Below, piece by piece: positions 25,047-33,611 of a DNA stretch of 42,531 bases (position 1 is the first letter of the stretch; each line of letters begins with the position of its first letter). This DNA comes from an uncultured Ruminococcus sp. (lineage in GTDB: Bacteria; Bacillota; Clostridia; Oscillospirales; Ruminococcaceae): positions 1 to 42,531 of the forward strand of contig NZ_CAMYUE010000021.1 of the NCBI RefSeq assembly GCF_947301925.1, in the 5' to 3' direction. Position numbers and translations under genes: made by a program. The notes under the pieces are model-generated. The model had not been told where the DNA came from. It did not search any database and saw only the letters and a list, made by a program, of their open reading frames with translations.

Positions 25047-25718
25047 ATGAAAGCTGCTGATTTTTTTAAAAACACGAAATACTTATGGATAGGCGGAATT
25101 ATGGGTGCGGTTCAGCAGTTTGCCGGAAGGCTTGACTATTATCTGTATCATGGCCGTGATATATTCAGCTTTTCGAACATAATGGGAGGCTTTTCCCTTT
25201 ACGCTGCTATAATCCTGCTGGTAATAAAAAGAAATGTACCGCCGAAGCAGCAGCTAAAAGACCTCTTTTTGTTTTTTCTGGGGCTTGATTTCTTCTATTA
25301 TCTTTATATATTCATTATGGAGCTTTGCTATTATCTATCCGATAAAAAGAACACATATGAGAGTATAAGCTGCTATTTTCAGGAGACGTTCACTGAGGTA
25401 CATGATTTCATAAAATGGACAGTGATAGGCACTGCGGCTGCTGTATGGGCGTATTTTGCAACAAAGCTCCGTCACAGGGGAAAAAAGAAAGCGTATATCG
25501 CAATGCTTGTGCCTTTATTTGCCGTTATTATCCTTGAGCTTGCCGGCGATCTGTATTCTTTGGCAATGTATATTATACAGGAATACAAGCGGGCCCATGA
25601 TCTTCCGCTGCCGGCAGGTATTGAAAGAATCTGCCCCACATCGTCGTTATTGACGTCGTTGGTATTGCTGATACTGTGCAGCTATAAATTCATTTTTGCG
25701 AAAAAAGCGGACTCGTAA
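25047..25718 (+). CDS. Six-helix membrane protein of unknown function
   Basis: I do not recognise this family. Two starts are possible, GTG 25032 and ATG 25047; neither has a strong ribosome site, and I prefer the ATG. The ~223-aa product has about six hydrophobic segments (including WIGGIMGAVQQFAG, LYAAIILLVI, FLFFLGLDFFYYLYIFIM, FAVIILELAGDLYSLAMYII and LLTSLVLLILCSYKFIFA) joined by short charged loops, and no signal peptide. It has its own promoter. Its stop codon lies inside the hairpin that terminates the opposing pantothenate operon, so the two convergent transcripts overlap. Confidence 0.7.
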   Translation: MKAADFFKNTKYLWIGGIMGAVQQFAGRLDYYLYHGRDIFSFSNIMGGFSLYAAIILLVIKRNVPPKQQLKDLFLFFLGLDFFYYLYIFIMELCYYLSDKKNTYESISCYFQETFTEVHDFIKWTVIGTAAAVWAYFATKLRHRGKKKAYIAMLVPLFAVIILELAGDLYSLAMYIIQEYKRAHDLPLPAGIERICPTSSLLTSLVLLILCSYKFIFAKKADS

Positions 25719-25727
25719 GAGTCCGCT
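25701..25727 (-). terminator. Terminator of the pantothenate genes, inside the end of the opposing gene
   Basis: AGCGGACTC (25706-25714) pairs with GAGTCCGCT (25719-25727) around GTAA. On the minus strand a T6 run (25706-25701) follows, so it faces the panD side. The stop codon TAA of the plus-strand gene forms the end of the loop. The same stem occurs at 29045. Confidence 0.85.
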
Positions 25728-25805
25728 TCAGCATTTGATATGATCTGTTTTTCAGCACATATATCACGGATACATGATCGCTGAAGAATGTATGGCAATA
25801 AGCTG

Positions 25806-26189
25806 TTATTTCAGTTCGCCGTGCTTTTCGTAATCGGCTACCCTTACTATTTCATTCTTATCGCCGACGAAAACTACCTTAGGACGGTGAGTTTTTATCT
25901 CTTCGGGAGTCATATTGGCATATGCCATTATGATAACATGGTCGCCTTTCTGTCCCGAACGTGCGGCTGAACCGTTGAGGCATATGACACCGCTTCCGCG
26001 GTCGCCTGCGATAACGTAGGTCTCGATACGGCTTCCGCTGTTTACGTTTGATATGTGTACGCGCTCGTATTCATAAAGTCCTGCGGCTTCCATGAGCTCC
26101 TCGTCGATAGTGACGCTGCCAACGTAATTGAGCTCCGCCTGAGTGATAACGGCGCGGTGTATCTTGCTTTTGAGCATTGATATTTCCAT
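25806..26189 (-). CDS. panD: Aspartate 1-decarboxylase
   Basis: PanD makes beta-alanine from L-aspartate for pantothenate synthesis. The 127-aa product starts at 26189 after GAGGAGGCTGCT. It matches the family in length and in the self-processing site: YVGSVTID places the cleavage at G24-S25, where S25 becomes the pyruvoyl cofactor. The [20 protein letters not shown] segment is also typical. It follows panC after ~10 bp as the last gene of the operon. Confidence 0.96.
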   Translation of the reverse strand: MEISMLKSKIHRAVITQAELNYVGSVTIDEELMEAAGLYEYERVHISNVNSGSRIETYVIAGDRGSGVICLNGSAARSGQKGDHVIIMAYANMTPEEIKTHRPKVVFVGDKNEIVRVADYEKHGELK

Positions 26190-26199
26190 AGCAGCCTCC

Positions 26200-27048
26200 T
26201 CATACGTCTTCCGTGAAGAAGTTGTCGATAAGGCGGGTCTTTCCGATGTATACGGCCATTGCGCAGAGTGCAGGACGGTCGAGAGTCTTTATCTGCTGCA
26301 TTGTTGCACAGTCGACTGTCTTGACGTAGTCGATCTTTGCAAGAGGCTCGGCTTCTATGAGCTTTTTCATAGCTGCGGTAATTGCAGAGCAGTCCTTCTC
26401 GCCGTTTTTTACCATATCCATGCCCAGAAATACTGCCTTTGAAAGTACAAGTGCAGCTTTTCTTTCGGCTTCGTTAAGGTATGTATTGCGGGAGCTCCTT
26501 GCAAGTCCGTCGGCTTCACGGACGATAGGACAGCCGATTATTTCGATGTCCATATTCAGATCGTCGGCCATATGACGGATAACGGCAAGCTGCTGTGCGT
26601 CTTTCTTGCCGAAGTATGCACGGTCGGGCTTTACTATATTGAAAAGCTTTGATACTACTGTACATACGCCGCGGAAATGAACGGGACGGCTCAGTCCGCA
26701 GAGCTCCTGAGTGAGCACGGTCATATCAACGAAAGAGGAGAAGCCCTCATGGTACATCTCGGAGGGTTCGGGATTGAAGATGATATCGCCGCCGTGTTCC
26801 TCAACGAGCTTTGCGTCGCGCCGGATATCGCGGGGATAGCTTTCAAGGTCCTCCGTCGGTCCGAATTGCATGGGATTTACAAAATCGGACACAACAGTTC
26901 TGTCGTTATCTCTGTGAGAAGCGTCGATAAGGCTTGCGTGTCCCTCATGGAGATAGCCCATTGTGGGGACAAGTCCCACGGTGAGGCCCTGTGCTCTCCA
27001 TTCCTTTACCTGTGCGCGGACTTCATCTATAGTTTTTACAACTCTCAT
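26200..27048 (-). CDS. panC: Pantothenate synthetase
   Basis: PanC joins pantoate and beta-alanine with ATP to give pantothenate. The 282-aa product shows the nucleotidyltransferase signature [15 protein letters not shown] (HIGH-type motif), [18 protein letters not shown] and [14 protein letters not shown]. The start ATG lies 1 bp after the panB stop, implying coupled translation. The length is typical. Confidence 0.97.
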   Translation of the reverse strand: MRVVKTIDEVRAQVKEWRAQGLTVGLVPTMGYLHEGHASLIDASHRDNDRTVVSDFVNPMQFGPTEDLESYPRDIRRDAKLVEEHGGDIIFNPEPSEMYHEGFSSFVDMTVLTQELCGLSRPVHFRGVCTVVSKLFNIVKPDRAYFGKKDAQQLAVIRHMADDLNMDIEIIGCPIVREADGLARSSRNTYLNEAERKAALVLSKAVFLGMDMVKNGEKDCSAITAAMKKLIEAEPLAKIDYVKTVDCATMQQIKTLDRPALCAMAVYIGKTRLIDNFFTEDV

Positions 27049-27049
27049 T

Positions 27050-27889
27050 TCACTTTTCCTCCCTCATAAGCTGTTCGATAACATCATCTTCGATAGCGTA
27101 GGTATGCTCCTCGGCAGGGAACGAGCCCTCTTTGGTCTCACTGATATAATCAGCGATACCCTGACGCATTACCGAGCCCACATCAGCGAACCGCTTTACG
27201 AATTTAGCGGTGTGACCTGTGGTAAGTCCCAGCATATCCTGATATACCAGTACCTGTCCGTCGCAGCCGTTTCCTGCGCCGATACCGATAGTCGGGATAA
27301 AGAGCTTCTTTGTGATGATATCCGCAAGCTTTGCGGGAATACCCTCCAAAACTACTGCACAGGCGCCTGCCTCCTGTATCTTCAGCGCGTCGCCGATGAG
27401 CTTCCTTGCCTTGTCAAGGCTCTTGCCCTGCACCTTGAAGCCGCCGAAGGCGTTGACAGACTGGGGAGTAAGTCCCAGATGTGCAACAACAGGAATGGAC
27501 GCATTCACAATTGCTCTTATCTGCTGGCAGACCTCGGCTCCGCCCTCAAGCTTTACAGCATTGGCGCCGCCCTCTTTGACAAGTCTGCCTGCATTGATAA
27601 CAGCCTCCTGTACGCTGACCTGATAGGACATGAACGGCATATCGGCTACGATGAAAGCATTTTCCGCACCTCTTGAAACTGCGGCGGTATGATGTATCAT
27701 ATCCTCCATAGTCACGGGGAGCGTGTTTTCATAGCCCAGCATTACCATGCCCAGAGAATCGCCGATAAGTATGGCATTCACGCCGCACTGGTCGATGATC
27801 TTCGCTGTTGTGTAGTCGTAAGCAGTAAGCATCGTGATCTTGTCGCCTGATTGCTTCTGCTTCAGAAGGGTTGAAACAGTGTTCTTCAT
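27050..27889 (-). CDS. panB: 3-methyl-2-oxobutanoate hydroxymethyltransferase
   Basis: PanB makes ketopantoate from alpha-ketoisovalerate and methylene-tetrahydrofolate. I place the start at ATG 27889, ten bases after AAGGAG; an in-frame TTG at 27895 is less likely. The 279-aa product has [47 protein letters not shown] and [18 protein letters not shown], all standard PanB segments. It heads the panBCD run, 117 bp after the Rossmann/DUF2520 gene. Confidence 0.97.
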   Translation of the reverse strand: MKNTVSTLLKQKQSGDKITMLTAYDYTTAKIIDQCGVNAILIGDSLGMVMLGYENTLPVTMEDMIHHTAAVSRGAENAFIVADMPFMSYQVSVQEAVINAGRLVKEGGANAVKLEGGAEVCQQIRAIVNASIPVVAHLGLTPQSVNAFGGFKVQGKSLDKARKLIGDALKIQEAGACAVVLEGIPAKLADIITKKLFIPTIGIGAGNGCDGQVLVYQDMLGLTTGHTAKFVKRFADVGSVMRQGIADYISETKEGSFPAEEHTYAIEDDVIEQLMREEK

Positions 27890-28006
27890 ATTCAATTTTC
27901 TCCTTAAAAGATGTTACCTTTCCATTATCCTGGATAAGATACAATAGGTAGTATAGCATATGAATATGAACATAATATGAACACAAAGGTTTTTCTTTGG
28001 TGACAA

Positions 28007-28846
28007 TTAACTAAGGAGCTTATCCATTTCTGTATAATCTGCCTGTGGATGACGTTCCTTAGCCATTTCTGTCAGCTTCTTCGAGACCGATCTGTAGATA
28101 TCGGAGTCGTTCTTGCCGCTTATGCAGGCAATATGCTTTTTCACCGTGGATACGTCGTTCCGCTCCACAGGCCCCGTCAGTGCAGCAGTTGGTCCCACGG
28201 CGAAGATGCGCTTCATATTGCTCATTGCAAGAGGTTCAAGGGCGGAAAGAGCTTCGTCCGCGGTAAAGCCGCACTGTTCAAGGAGCTCCGCGCTTTCCGC
28301 CATAAGTCCGCAGACGAGGTTGCTCGCAACAGAACAAGCCGCGTGATAGCGGCTCTTGATATCGCTTGTGATAATGCGTGCGGGATTGCCCATGCCCGAG
28401 AGTACAGCGCTCCATTCCGCGGCGCAGTCGCCCTCTATGCAGAAAAAAGCATTTGAAAGCTCCCTGTACGACTCCGTTTTGCTGCTTACGGGAAAAAGCG
28501 GGTGTATTGAAGTGGCTTTTGCACCGTATTCCGCTATATCAGGGAATGTCTCTGCGGCTGACATCGCTCCGCTGCAATGGCATATCTGTCTGCTGCAAAG
28601 AAGCTCCTTTGGCAGGGCGTTGTATGTTTCTTTTATGGCGCTGTCGGGTACTGTAAGGAAAACCGCATCACTTGCCAAAACAAGTTCTTCCGAAGACATA
28701 AAGGCCTTCGAGCCTGTAAAGGCGGCAGCTTCATGAGCAGAGCTTTCTGTACGGCTGTAATACCCCGATAACTCCGCGCCGTTTTCTGCAAAATATTTTC
28801 CCAGAGAAAAGCCGACCTTTCCTGCGCCTATAAATCCGATTTTCAT
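28007..28846 (-). CDS. panG: Rossmann/DUF2520 oxidoreductase, likely PanG-type ketopantoate reductase
   Basis: I chose ATG 28846 (GAGGTGAATTCA upstream) so that the protein begins MKIGFIGAGKVGFSLGKYF, a textbook NAD(P)-binding GxGxxG; the longer frame adds 7 residues. The 279-aa product has a Rossmann domain (~1-125, DAVFLTVPDSAI) and an all-helical C-terminal dimerisation domain (~130-279, ATSIHPLFPVS, YHAACSVASNLVCGL) of the DUF2520/COG5495 type. PanG, described in Francisella with relatives in Firmicutes, reduces ketopantoate to pantoate in place of PanE. Position ahead of panBCD with no panE in sight supports this, but the symbol rests on recalled family knowledge plus context. Confidence 0.75.
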   Translation of the reverse strand: MKIGFIGAGKVGFSLGKYFAENGAELSGYYSRTESSAHEAAAFTGSKAFMSSEELVLASDAVFLTVPDSAIKETYNALPKELLCSRQICHCSGAMSAAETFPDIAEYGAKATSIHPLFPVSSKTESYRELSNAFFCIEGDCAAEWSAVLSGMGNPARIITSDIKSRYHAACSVASNLVCGLMAESAELLEQCGFTADEALSALEPLAMSNMKRIFAVGPTAALTGPVERNDVSTVKKHIACISGKNDSDIYRSVSKKLTEMAKERHPQADYTEMDKLLS

Positions 28847-28902
28847 TGAATTCACCTCGTACTTCATAACGGTGTTATTATTAAGATCCGTGCCTCATCA
28901 TA

Positions 28903-28931
28903 ATTATACTTATCCGATGATATAGGAACAA
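28903..28931 (-). promoter_or_regulatory. Promoter of the panG-panBCD locus
   Basis: On the minus strand TTGTTC (28931-28926) and TATAAT (28908-28903) are 17 bp apart, about 57 bp before the panG start. Confidence 0.65.
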
Positions 28932-29044
28932 AGCTGTTTCCTGACAGGCGTCCGTGGTGGTGAAGATACCTGTTGCAGGGGACATATTTCGGGCGCGGAG
29001 ATATACTTACATTATGCCACCGGCAGGGTGGTTTGTCAAGAAAA

Positions 29045-29068
29045 AGCGGACTCGTGGGAGAGTCCGCT
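29045..29068. terminator. Bidirectional hairpin terminator
   Basis: AGCGGACTC / GAGTCCGCT stem with A5 before it and a T8 run (GTTTTTTTT) after it, so it can act on both strands. It is the same stem as at 25706. It sits between the pan promoter and the Fic relic. Confidence 0.8.
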
Positions 29069-29169
29069 GTTTTTTTTAATTATCATTGAAGGAGTTTTTT
29101 CCCACCATCTATCAATATTTCTAAATCGTATGACATTTCTTCTTCTTTCAGTATACAAAATATGTGGTT

Positions 29170-29368
29170 TTAGTTTATAGGTTCGGTAGTGGTATCGAGG
29201 ATATAGTCTAAGCACTTGAAGCAGTTACCGGCTTCAGATACCTCATTGACAGGAGCGGTCCCGCCGGTCGTGTAAAAAGTCTTCCTGCATAATATTGTAT
29301 ATGCGGACTCTGACCTTTCTGCGCTTTTCTGAAAGCAGAAAGGGCAGTGAAACCCCTGTATCTGAAAT
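29170..29368 (-). pseudogene. Decayed Fic-family gene fragment
   Basis: On the minus strand the translation reads SDTGVSLPFLLSEKRRK...IYNIMQEDF, then shifts frame into GTAPVNEVSEAGNCFKCLDY followed by ILDTTTEP and a stop. This aligns to residues 2-31 and ~56-90 of the intact Fic protein at 40980-41750. The start codon is ATT instead of ATG. About 25 residues are deleted, and exactly these contain the inhibitory motif of the intact copy; the catalytic half is gone. Matching DNA upstream (an AT-rich stretch ending TATATCAA, then AGTCAAGCCG) shows that it is a relic of a second copy. Confidence 0.85.
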
Positions 29369-29553
29369 ATGGAACTTATCCTTTGTTTTAATTATATCAA
29401 GTCAGATATGTTTAGTCAAGCCGTGATCTGCGGCAGCGACCTGTTCAGTGCTCACTTTTAAAAGCATTATCTCATTTACTGTAAGCAGCGGAAAAGCTGC
29501 TGCTGCCGCATAGGGTATTCTTGCCGTATCCGGGGGTTGCGGGGAACTATAGA

Positions 29554-29722
29554 TCAAGGCTGTTTGTCAAGCTTCTCAATGAACCCTTTCATATCCCTGC
29601 TTATTCTCTCATACTCAAAGTCGTGCACATAATGACCGCAGTTCAGTTTGATGAGCTGTCCGTCCCTTGATGCGTCCGCCATGGCCTGTGCGGCTTTTTC
29701 CCATTTTTCACTATTTTGCATA
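29554..29722 (-). pseudogene. C-terminal fragment of an alpha/beta-hydrolase
   Basis: Minus-strand translation gives NSEKWEKAAQAMADASRD followed by GQLIKLNCGHYVHDFEYERISRDM and a stop. LxCGHYVHxFE near the end, with the His before a C-terminal helix, is the pattern of alpha/beta-hydrolase C-termini (catalytic His). The N-terminal three quarters are missing. It joins the histidine kinase fragment at ~29722 in a different frame. Confidence 0.65.
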
Positions 29723-29723
29723 C

Positions 29724-29955
29724 TGTCGGGAGACTGATGAGCCATTTGCACCCGACGTCCTCACCAATGTGGGAGATCTCTCCGCCGTGCAGTGTGACTA
29801 TCTGACGGACTATCGCAAGTCCCAGACCGCTTCCGTCACTGTTTGCCGAAGTCATGTCCGCCCTGAAAAAGGGCTGGAATATCTTGTCGATATGCTCCGC
29901 AGGGATACCGATACCGTTATCGGATACTGTTATCTCAACATGATCCGCTTTGCCT
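29724..29955 (-). pseudogene. C-terminal fragment of a histidine kinase ATPase domain
   Basis: Minus-strand translation reads HVEITVSDNGIGIPAEHIDK, FQPFFRADMTSANSDGSGLG, LAIVRQIVTLHGGEI and GCKWLISLPT. These are the G1 (DNGIGI), F and G2 (GSGLGLAI) boxes of an HATPase domain. No phosphoacceptor His or N-box remains. It is cut off on both sides by frame changes into unrelated fragments. Confidence 0.85.
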
Positions 29956-30048
29956 GATGTGCCGTTTCTGCACCTCTATCCTTGCAAGCAGTTCGTTCAA
30001 GCTCCACGGTTTCACAAGATAATCGTCCGCACCGAGGCGCAGCCTGCA
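29955..30048 (-). pseudogene. Fragment of a response-regulator receiver domain
   Basis: Minus-strand translation reads CRLRLGADDYLVKPW then SLNELLARIEVQKRH, the last alpha4-beta5-alpha5 part of a receiver domain including the conserved Lys of the K-P motif. Everything before is absent. The following kinase fragment is in another frame, so a deletion has fused the two. Confidence 0.8.
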
Positions 30049-30257
30049 ACCGCTTCATCTGGCAATGAGCCAACTGCCTTTGAACATATAATACCATGCG
30101 GACTCAAAACAGGTGCGATCAGCTTTCCACGGATAATCGCTTGTTTTCCTCTATGGGGTATAATACTGATACTATTCATGTTGATATGAAAAAAAGGTGA
30201 GAGTTTTTGCATTCTCAGACGTCTAATAATTAAAGACTGAAAAAGGAAGGTAAAACA

Positions 30258-31811
30258 ATGAAAAAAGCAATTGCTATTCTATTATCTCTTGTAACGCTTA
30301 CATCAATAAGTGCTTGCAGCGGCAAATCAGGCGGAAGTGAAAACGACTCATCATATGAGCAGGTACAGACGACCGGATCTGCTGAAGCCTCCGAGCCCAC
30401 AAAGCTCACAAATAAAATGACAGATACCGAGCTTCAATTTACGAAAAAGCACGGCCTGACCCTGCTGGACGAACCCGAAAAGCCGGATAAGGACCCGAAT
30501 GCCGAGCACACTGTAAGCATTGAGTTCTATAACGTCGACATTGAGAAATGGCGTGCCTATTATAATGAAGAACGTGATAGTATGACAGATGAGGAATACA
30601 GCAGCGAAATGGAGAGGTTACGGAAGATAGAGGAAGCAGGAGGGGAATACCGGGTCCCTGATTGTGTTCTCGTAGACGGATATATTCTTCCGTTCAGTAT
30701 TCCGGATGAATATGATTTTCAGGACGGCATTCTTTTTACTTTTATTGCGCCAATTGATGAAAACGGAGAGAACAATGCGACCAAAAATACATTCGATTCA
30801 CTTGAGGAGTATCTGGATTACATTCCTAAAGCTGCAAAACTTTTGGGCTACAGCGATGAATTGACTGAGCTTGTGATTCTGTATACGCAGATCGCATATG
30901 ATGCGCTGAAAAGCGGCGATTATGAGGAACTACCTGAAGGTTCGTCTTATAGTAATGGTGAAAGACCTTATCTCGTGGACGTCTTTCAGAATTACAGAAG
31001 CGATTGGGAATATGACCGCGACGCCGTTGAAGCGATAAAGGATTCCGTTGACGAGATAAGCATTTACGACGAAGAACTTGGCAAGGAATTTACAGCCCAT
31101 GTGACTCTGCCGCCCGATTATGACAAGGACAGGACCTATCCTGTTTTCTTTCTGACCGACGGTATATGGCGCTTCGGCAACTGTCCTGAGCTTAGAAAAT
31201 GCATGGAGAACGGCGAGGCTGCACCCGTGATACTTGTCAGCCTTTATTACAGCTATGATGTCACCGATCCCGACCAGGAAATGCGCTATGTTGACCTGGT
31301 GATCAACCGTGAACAGCTGCTGAATTTTATCACCGACAACCTTATGCCGTATTTGTGCGAGAATTACAGCATTGACTGTGGGAATTCGACTCTGTACGGT
31401 CATTCGGACGGCGGTGTATTCGCACATTATGCTCTGTTCAATTCGGACAAGTATGAGAATCAGCCCTTCGGTCATTATATCATCGGAAGTCCTGCATTCT
31501 GGGGACTGTATCATGATAATCAGTATATGGGTATCAGCAATGACAATGTGCTGAAAGATTACGGTTATTTTGACAGGAATGAAAAGCTGAATAAGACCGT
31601 ATTCCTCTGTGCGGGTTCGCTGGAAGATCCCGACTATGCCGACAGGTATCGTGAAGGGGATGATACAACGCTGGAAGGCGTTGCAAAGCTGAAAGAACGC
31701 CTTGAAGCTCACGGCGCAGATCTGACCTATAAGCTGTATGAATCCCACCATTATCAGTTTATCCCCGAAATGCTGATGGAATATCTGAAAGAAACGTATC
31801 CGTATAAATGA
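30258..31811 (+). CDS. Lipoprotein with C-terminal esterase-like alpha/beta-hydrolase domain
   Basis: The start follows AAAAAGGAAGGTAAAACA. The 517-aa product has a lipoprotein signal (MKKAIAILLSLVTLTSISAC, Cys ~20) followed by a Ser/Glu-rich tether. A ~200-aa acidic helical region (~45-265) of unknown function follows. Residues ~265-515 form a putative-esterase (esterase D-like) domain: TYPVFFLTDGIW, the nucleophile elbow YGHSDGG with S383, and a C-terminal His in YESHHYQF (H497/H498). Family members hydrolyse acyl esters such as feruloyl, acetyl or siderophore esters. On the surface of a plant-fibre degrader a carbohydrate-ester role is plausible but unproven. It stands alone, downstream of the gene graveyard. 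Confidence 0.85.
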   Translation: MKKAIAILLSLVTLTSISACSGKSGGSENDSSYEQVQTTGSAEASEPTKLTNKMTDTELQFTKKHGLTLLDEPEKPDKDPNAEHTVSIEFYNVDIEKWRAYYNEERDSMTDEEYSSEMERLRKIEEAGGEYRVPDCVLVDGYILPFSIPDEYDFQDGILFTFIAPIDENGENNATKNTFDSLEEYLDYIPKAAKLLGYSDELTELVILYTQIAYDALKSGDYEELPEGSSYSNGERPYLVDVFQNYRSDWEYDRDAVEAIKDSVDEISIYDEELGKEFTAHVTLPPDYDKDRTYPVFFLTDGIWRFGNCPELRKCMENGEAAPVILVSLYYSYDVTDPDQEMRYVDLVINREQLLNFITDNLMPYLCENYSIDCGNSTLYGHSDGGVFAHYALFNSDKYENQPFGHYIIGSPAFWGLYHDNQYMGISNDNVLKDYGYFDRNEKLNKTVFLCAGSLEDPDYADRYREGDDTTLEGVAKLKERLEAHGADLTYKLYESHHYQFIPEMLMEYLKETYPYK

Positions 31812-31931
31812 TGATATTGATTCCGTCAAGTACAGACTCTTCGTCAGTACAATGTGCAGCTTAGGTTTTTATATGCCGAGCACAGGCACAGGGATATCAT
31901 GGAAAGCGTCATCATCATATACAAAACGAAA

Positions 31932-31950
31932 GGCAGCCCATAAGGCTGCC
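31932..31950 (-). terminator. Terminator of the glycosyltransferase gene
   Basis: GGCAGCC / GGCTGCC with loop CATAA, followed on the minus strand by TTTCGTTTTG. Confidence 0.75.
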
Positions 31951-31956
31951 AAATCG

Positions 31957-33111
31957 TTATATATCATAGTTCAGAATATGTTTTATTATAATATCAATAC
32001 CGCCTTGCGAACTTAGCTTCTTGCCGAGTTCAGCCGCATTTCTCCGCATTTTTTCTGAATTTATGACTTTATCAGCCTTACTGCGAATGATATCAGCTCT
32101 GAACTGTCTGTGCGGAATGATGATACCTGCTTTGTTTTTCGCAACAGAAACCGCATTGTATCTTCGTTCAAATACTTTGCCCGGAACTATCATCTGCGGA
32201 ACTCCGTGAAGCAGACCATCGACTACACTGTTCTGACCGCCGTGGTTTATAAACAGTACCGCCTCGTCAAGAAGCTCATTGAAGTCCCAGCGCGGGGCTA
32301 TATGAATATGACCTGTATTCTTGGCTTTCAGGTACTTTGAAGCTATATACACTTCATACTCCGAACCGCTGAAAGCTTTGCCTAACTCCCTTTCTGTCAA
32401 CCCTGCTGAAACTGTTCCGTTACCCATATATACGACTATCTTGTCTCTTAGCCGTTCAGATGTATTGATATTTTTCAACGCACCGCAGAAAGTTACGTTT
32501 TCTTTTTCAATAGGTTCAAGCTCATGGATACTCGGACAAAAGCACTCATCAGCCCAGTCAAAGAGTTCCATCACAGAAATGACCTGCGGAAGCTTTTTCT
32601 CGTTCAGATATCTGTTCACGCCCTTTGCGAGCTTAGGAGAACTTGCATATTCAGGCTGAGTTGGATAGCTGACAGTTGTAAACAGCTTTTTCTTTTCAAG
32701 TTTTGCTGCTATCATAGCGGGTATACTGAATTCTGAATAAACAACATCAGGTTTGAAACTCCTTATGGCTCTGCGAACACTTGCAACGCTTTTCACAAGA
32801 TAACTGTAAACAGAATTTCCTGTTAACCGGAGAACCTCATCAAAGCTCTTTACCGTTTTTCTTGAAGTTATCCCCAGCTTCTGCGCCACAGGAAATACGT
32901 TTGAAGCTATGATCTTTGGCATTCCAAGCGGAGCAGGAACGTCAAGGAAATAGTTTTTTATACCGCATATTTCGGAATAGTTGACATCTTCTGCTATACA
33001 GGTGGCAACATCTATCCCTGCCGCAGCTGCACTTTCGGCAAGCAGTCTGCAACGAGAGAATGGTCCTGATGTTTCAGCCATTGCCGACATAGGTACTATA
33101 AGTAGTCTCAT
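31957..33111 (-). CDS. GT1-type (UGT/MGT-like) glycosyltransferase
   Basis: Two starts compete. ATG 33144 would overlap the upstream stop as ATGA. ATG 33111 has AAGGAAG at good distance and begins MRLLIVPMSAMAETSGPFSR, the natural N-terminal strand-loop of GT-B enzymes, so I prefer it (384 aa). The C-terminal half has the nucleotide-sugar signature FINHGGQNSVVDGLLHGVPQ (~275-295), with H-G-G contacting the phosphates. Related enzymes glycosylate small molecules, antibiotics or lipids. Upstream lies the tail of a MATE exporter gene, so the pair may once have modified and exported a compound. Confidence 0.85.
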   Translation of the reverse strand: MRLLIVPMSAMAETSGPFSRCRLLAESAAAAGIDVATCIAEDVNYSEICGIKNYFLDVPAPLGMPKIIASNVFPVAQKLGITSRKTVKSFDEVLRLTGNSVYSYLVKSVASVRRAIRSFKPDVVYSEFSIPAMIAAKLEKKKLFTTVSYPTQPEYASSPKLAKGVNRYLNEKKLPQVISVMELFDWADECFCPSIHELEPIEKENVTFCGALKNINTSERLRDKIVVYMGNGTVSAGLTERELGKAFSGSEYEVYIASKYLKAKNTGHIHIAPRWDFNELLDEAVLFINHGGQNSVVDGLLHGVPQMIVPGKVFERRYNAVSVAKNKAGIIIPHRQFRADIIRSKADKVINSEKMRRNAAELGKKLSSQGGIDIIIKHILNYDI

Positions 33112-33140
33112 AATTTTGTTCTTCCTTTTTTCATTAATGA

Positions 33141-33455
33141 TCATTCATTAAACCCGATAATGATATTTTCTTTTTTGAGAAAATGACGGTAAGCAAGATA
33201 AGATACCACTGTATCAAAAGCGTTTCCGAAGCCGAACATCAGCGCTATACCGATGAGGGTTGGCTTCCATACTCCGCAGAGATACAGAACAAAAAATGCT
33301 CCGTAATAAATGCTGTTTGTAACTACAGACTCAAAAAGCATATACTTTGTCTTTCCTCTGCCGTAGAAGGTTGCGTCGAACACATTCTGGAATGCATATA
33401 AAACGTAGAAACCGAACAACACCATTACAAGCTTAAACAGCTTATCCTGTTCATA
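33141..33455 (-). pseudogene. C-terminal fragment of a MATE-family efflux gene
   Basis: The minus-strand frame is open only from 33455 and ends in TGA at 33141. It reads EQDKLFKLVMVLFGFYVLYA and FYGRGKTKYMLFE, then YGAFFVLYLCGVWKPTLIGI. The last three membrane helices and the GxGKTK loop are typical of MATE exporters, which have twelve helices and ~450 residues. A stop codon lies directly upstream and no N-terminal coding is present before 33612, so the gene is 5'-truncated. Confidence 0.75.
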
Positions 33456-33538
33456 TTATGTCCCCCCGAATGATAGGTTCTATTATTCATAAAAGCACAA
33501 ATAATACGTTTTTATCATTATAACATACATGAAATTCG

Positions 33539-33567
33539 TTTACAATACCGCACAGAAATGTTATAAT
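33539..33567 (+). promoter_or_regulatory. Promoter of the second dockerin gene
   Basis: TTTACA (33539-33544) and TATAAT (33562-33567) with a 17-bp spacer, 45 bp before the ATG at 33612. Confidence 0.7.
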
Positions 33568-33611
33568 TGATTATATAAGCTATCCGCAATATTCTAAGGA
33601 GGTTGAAAACT

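Noticed and set aside
29643..29855. A small intact kinase-like gene
   Set aside because: It begins inside the ATPase domain, lacks the phosphoacceptor helix and ends in frame-shifted hydrolase sequence.
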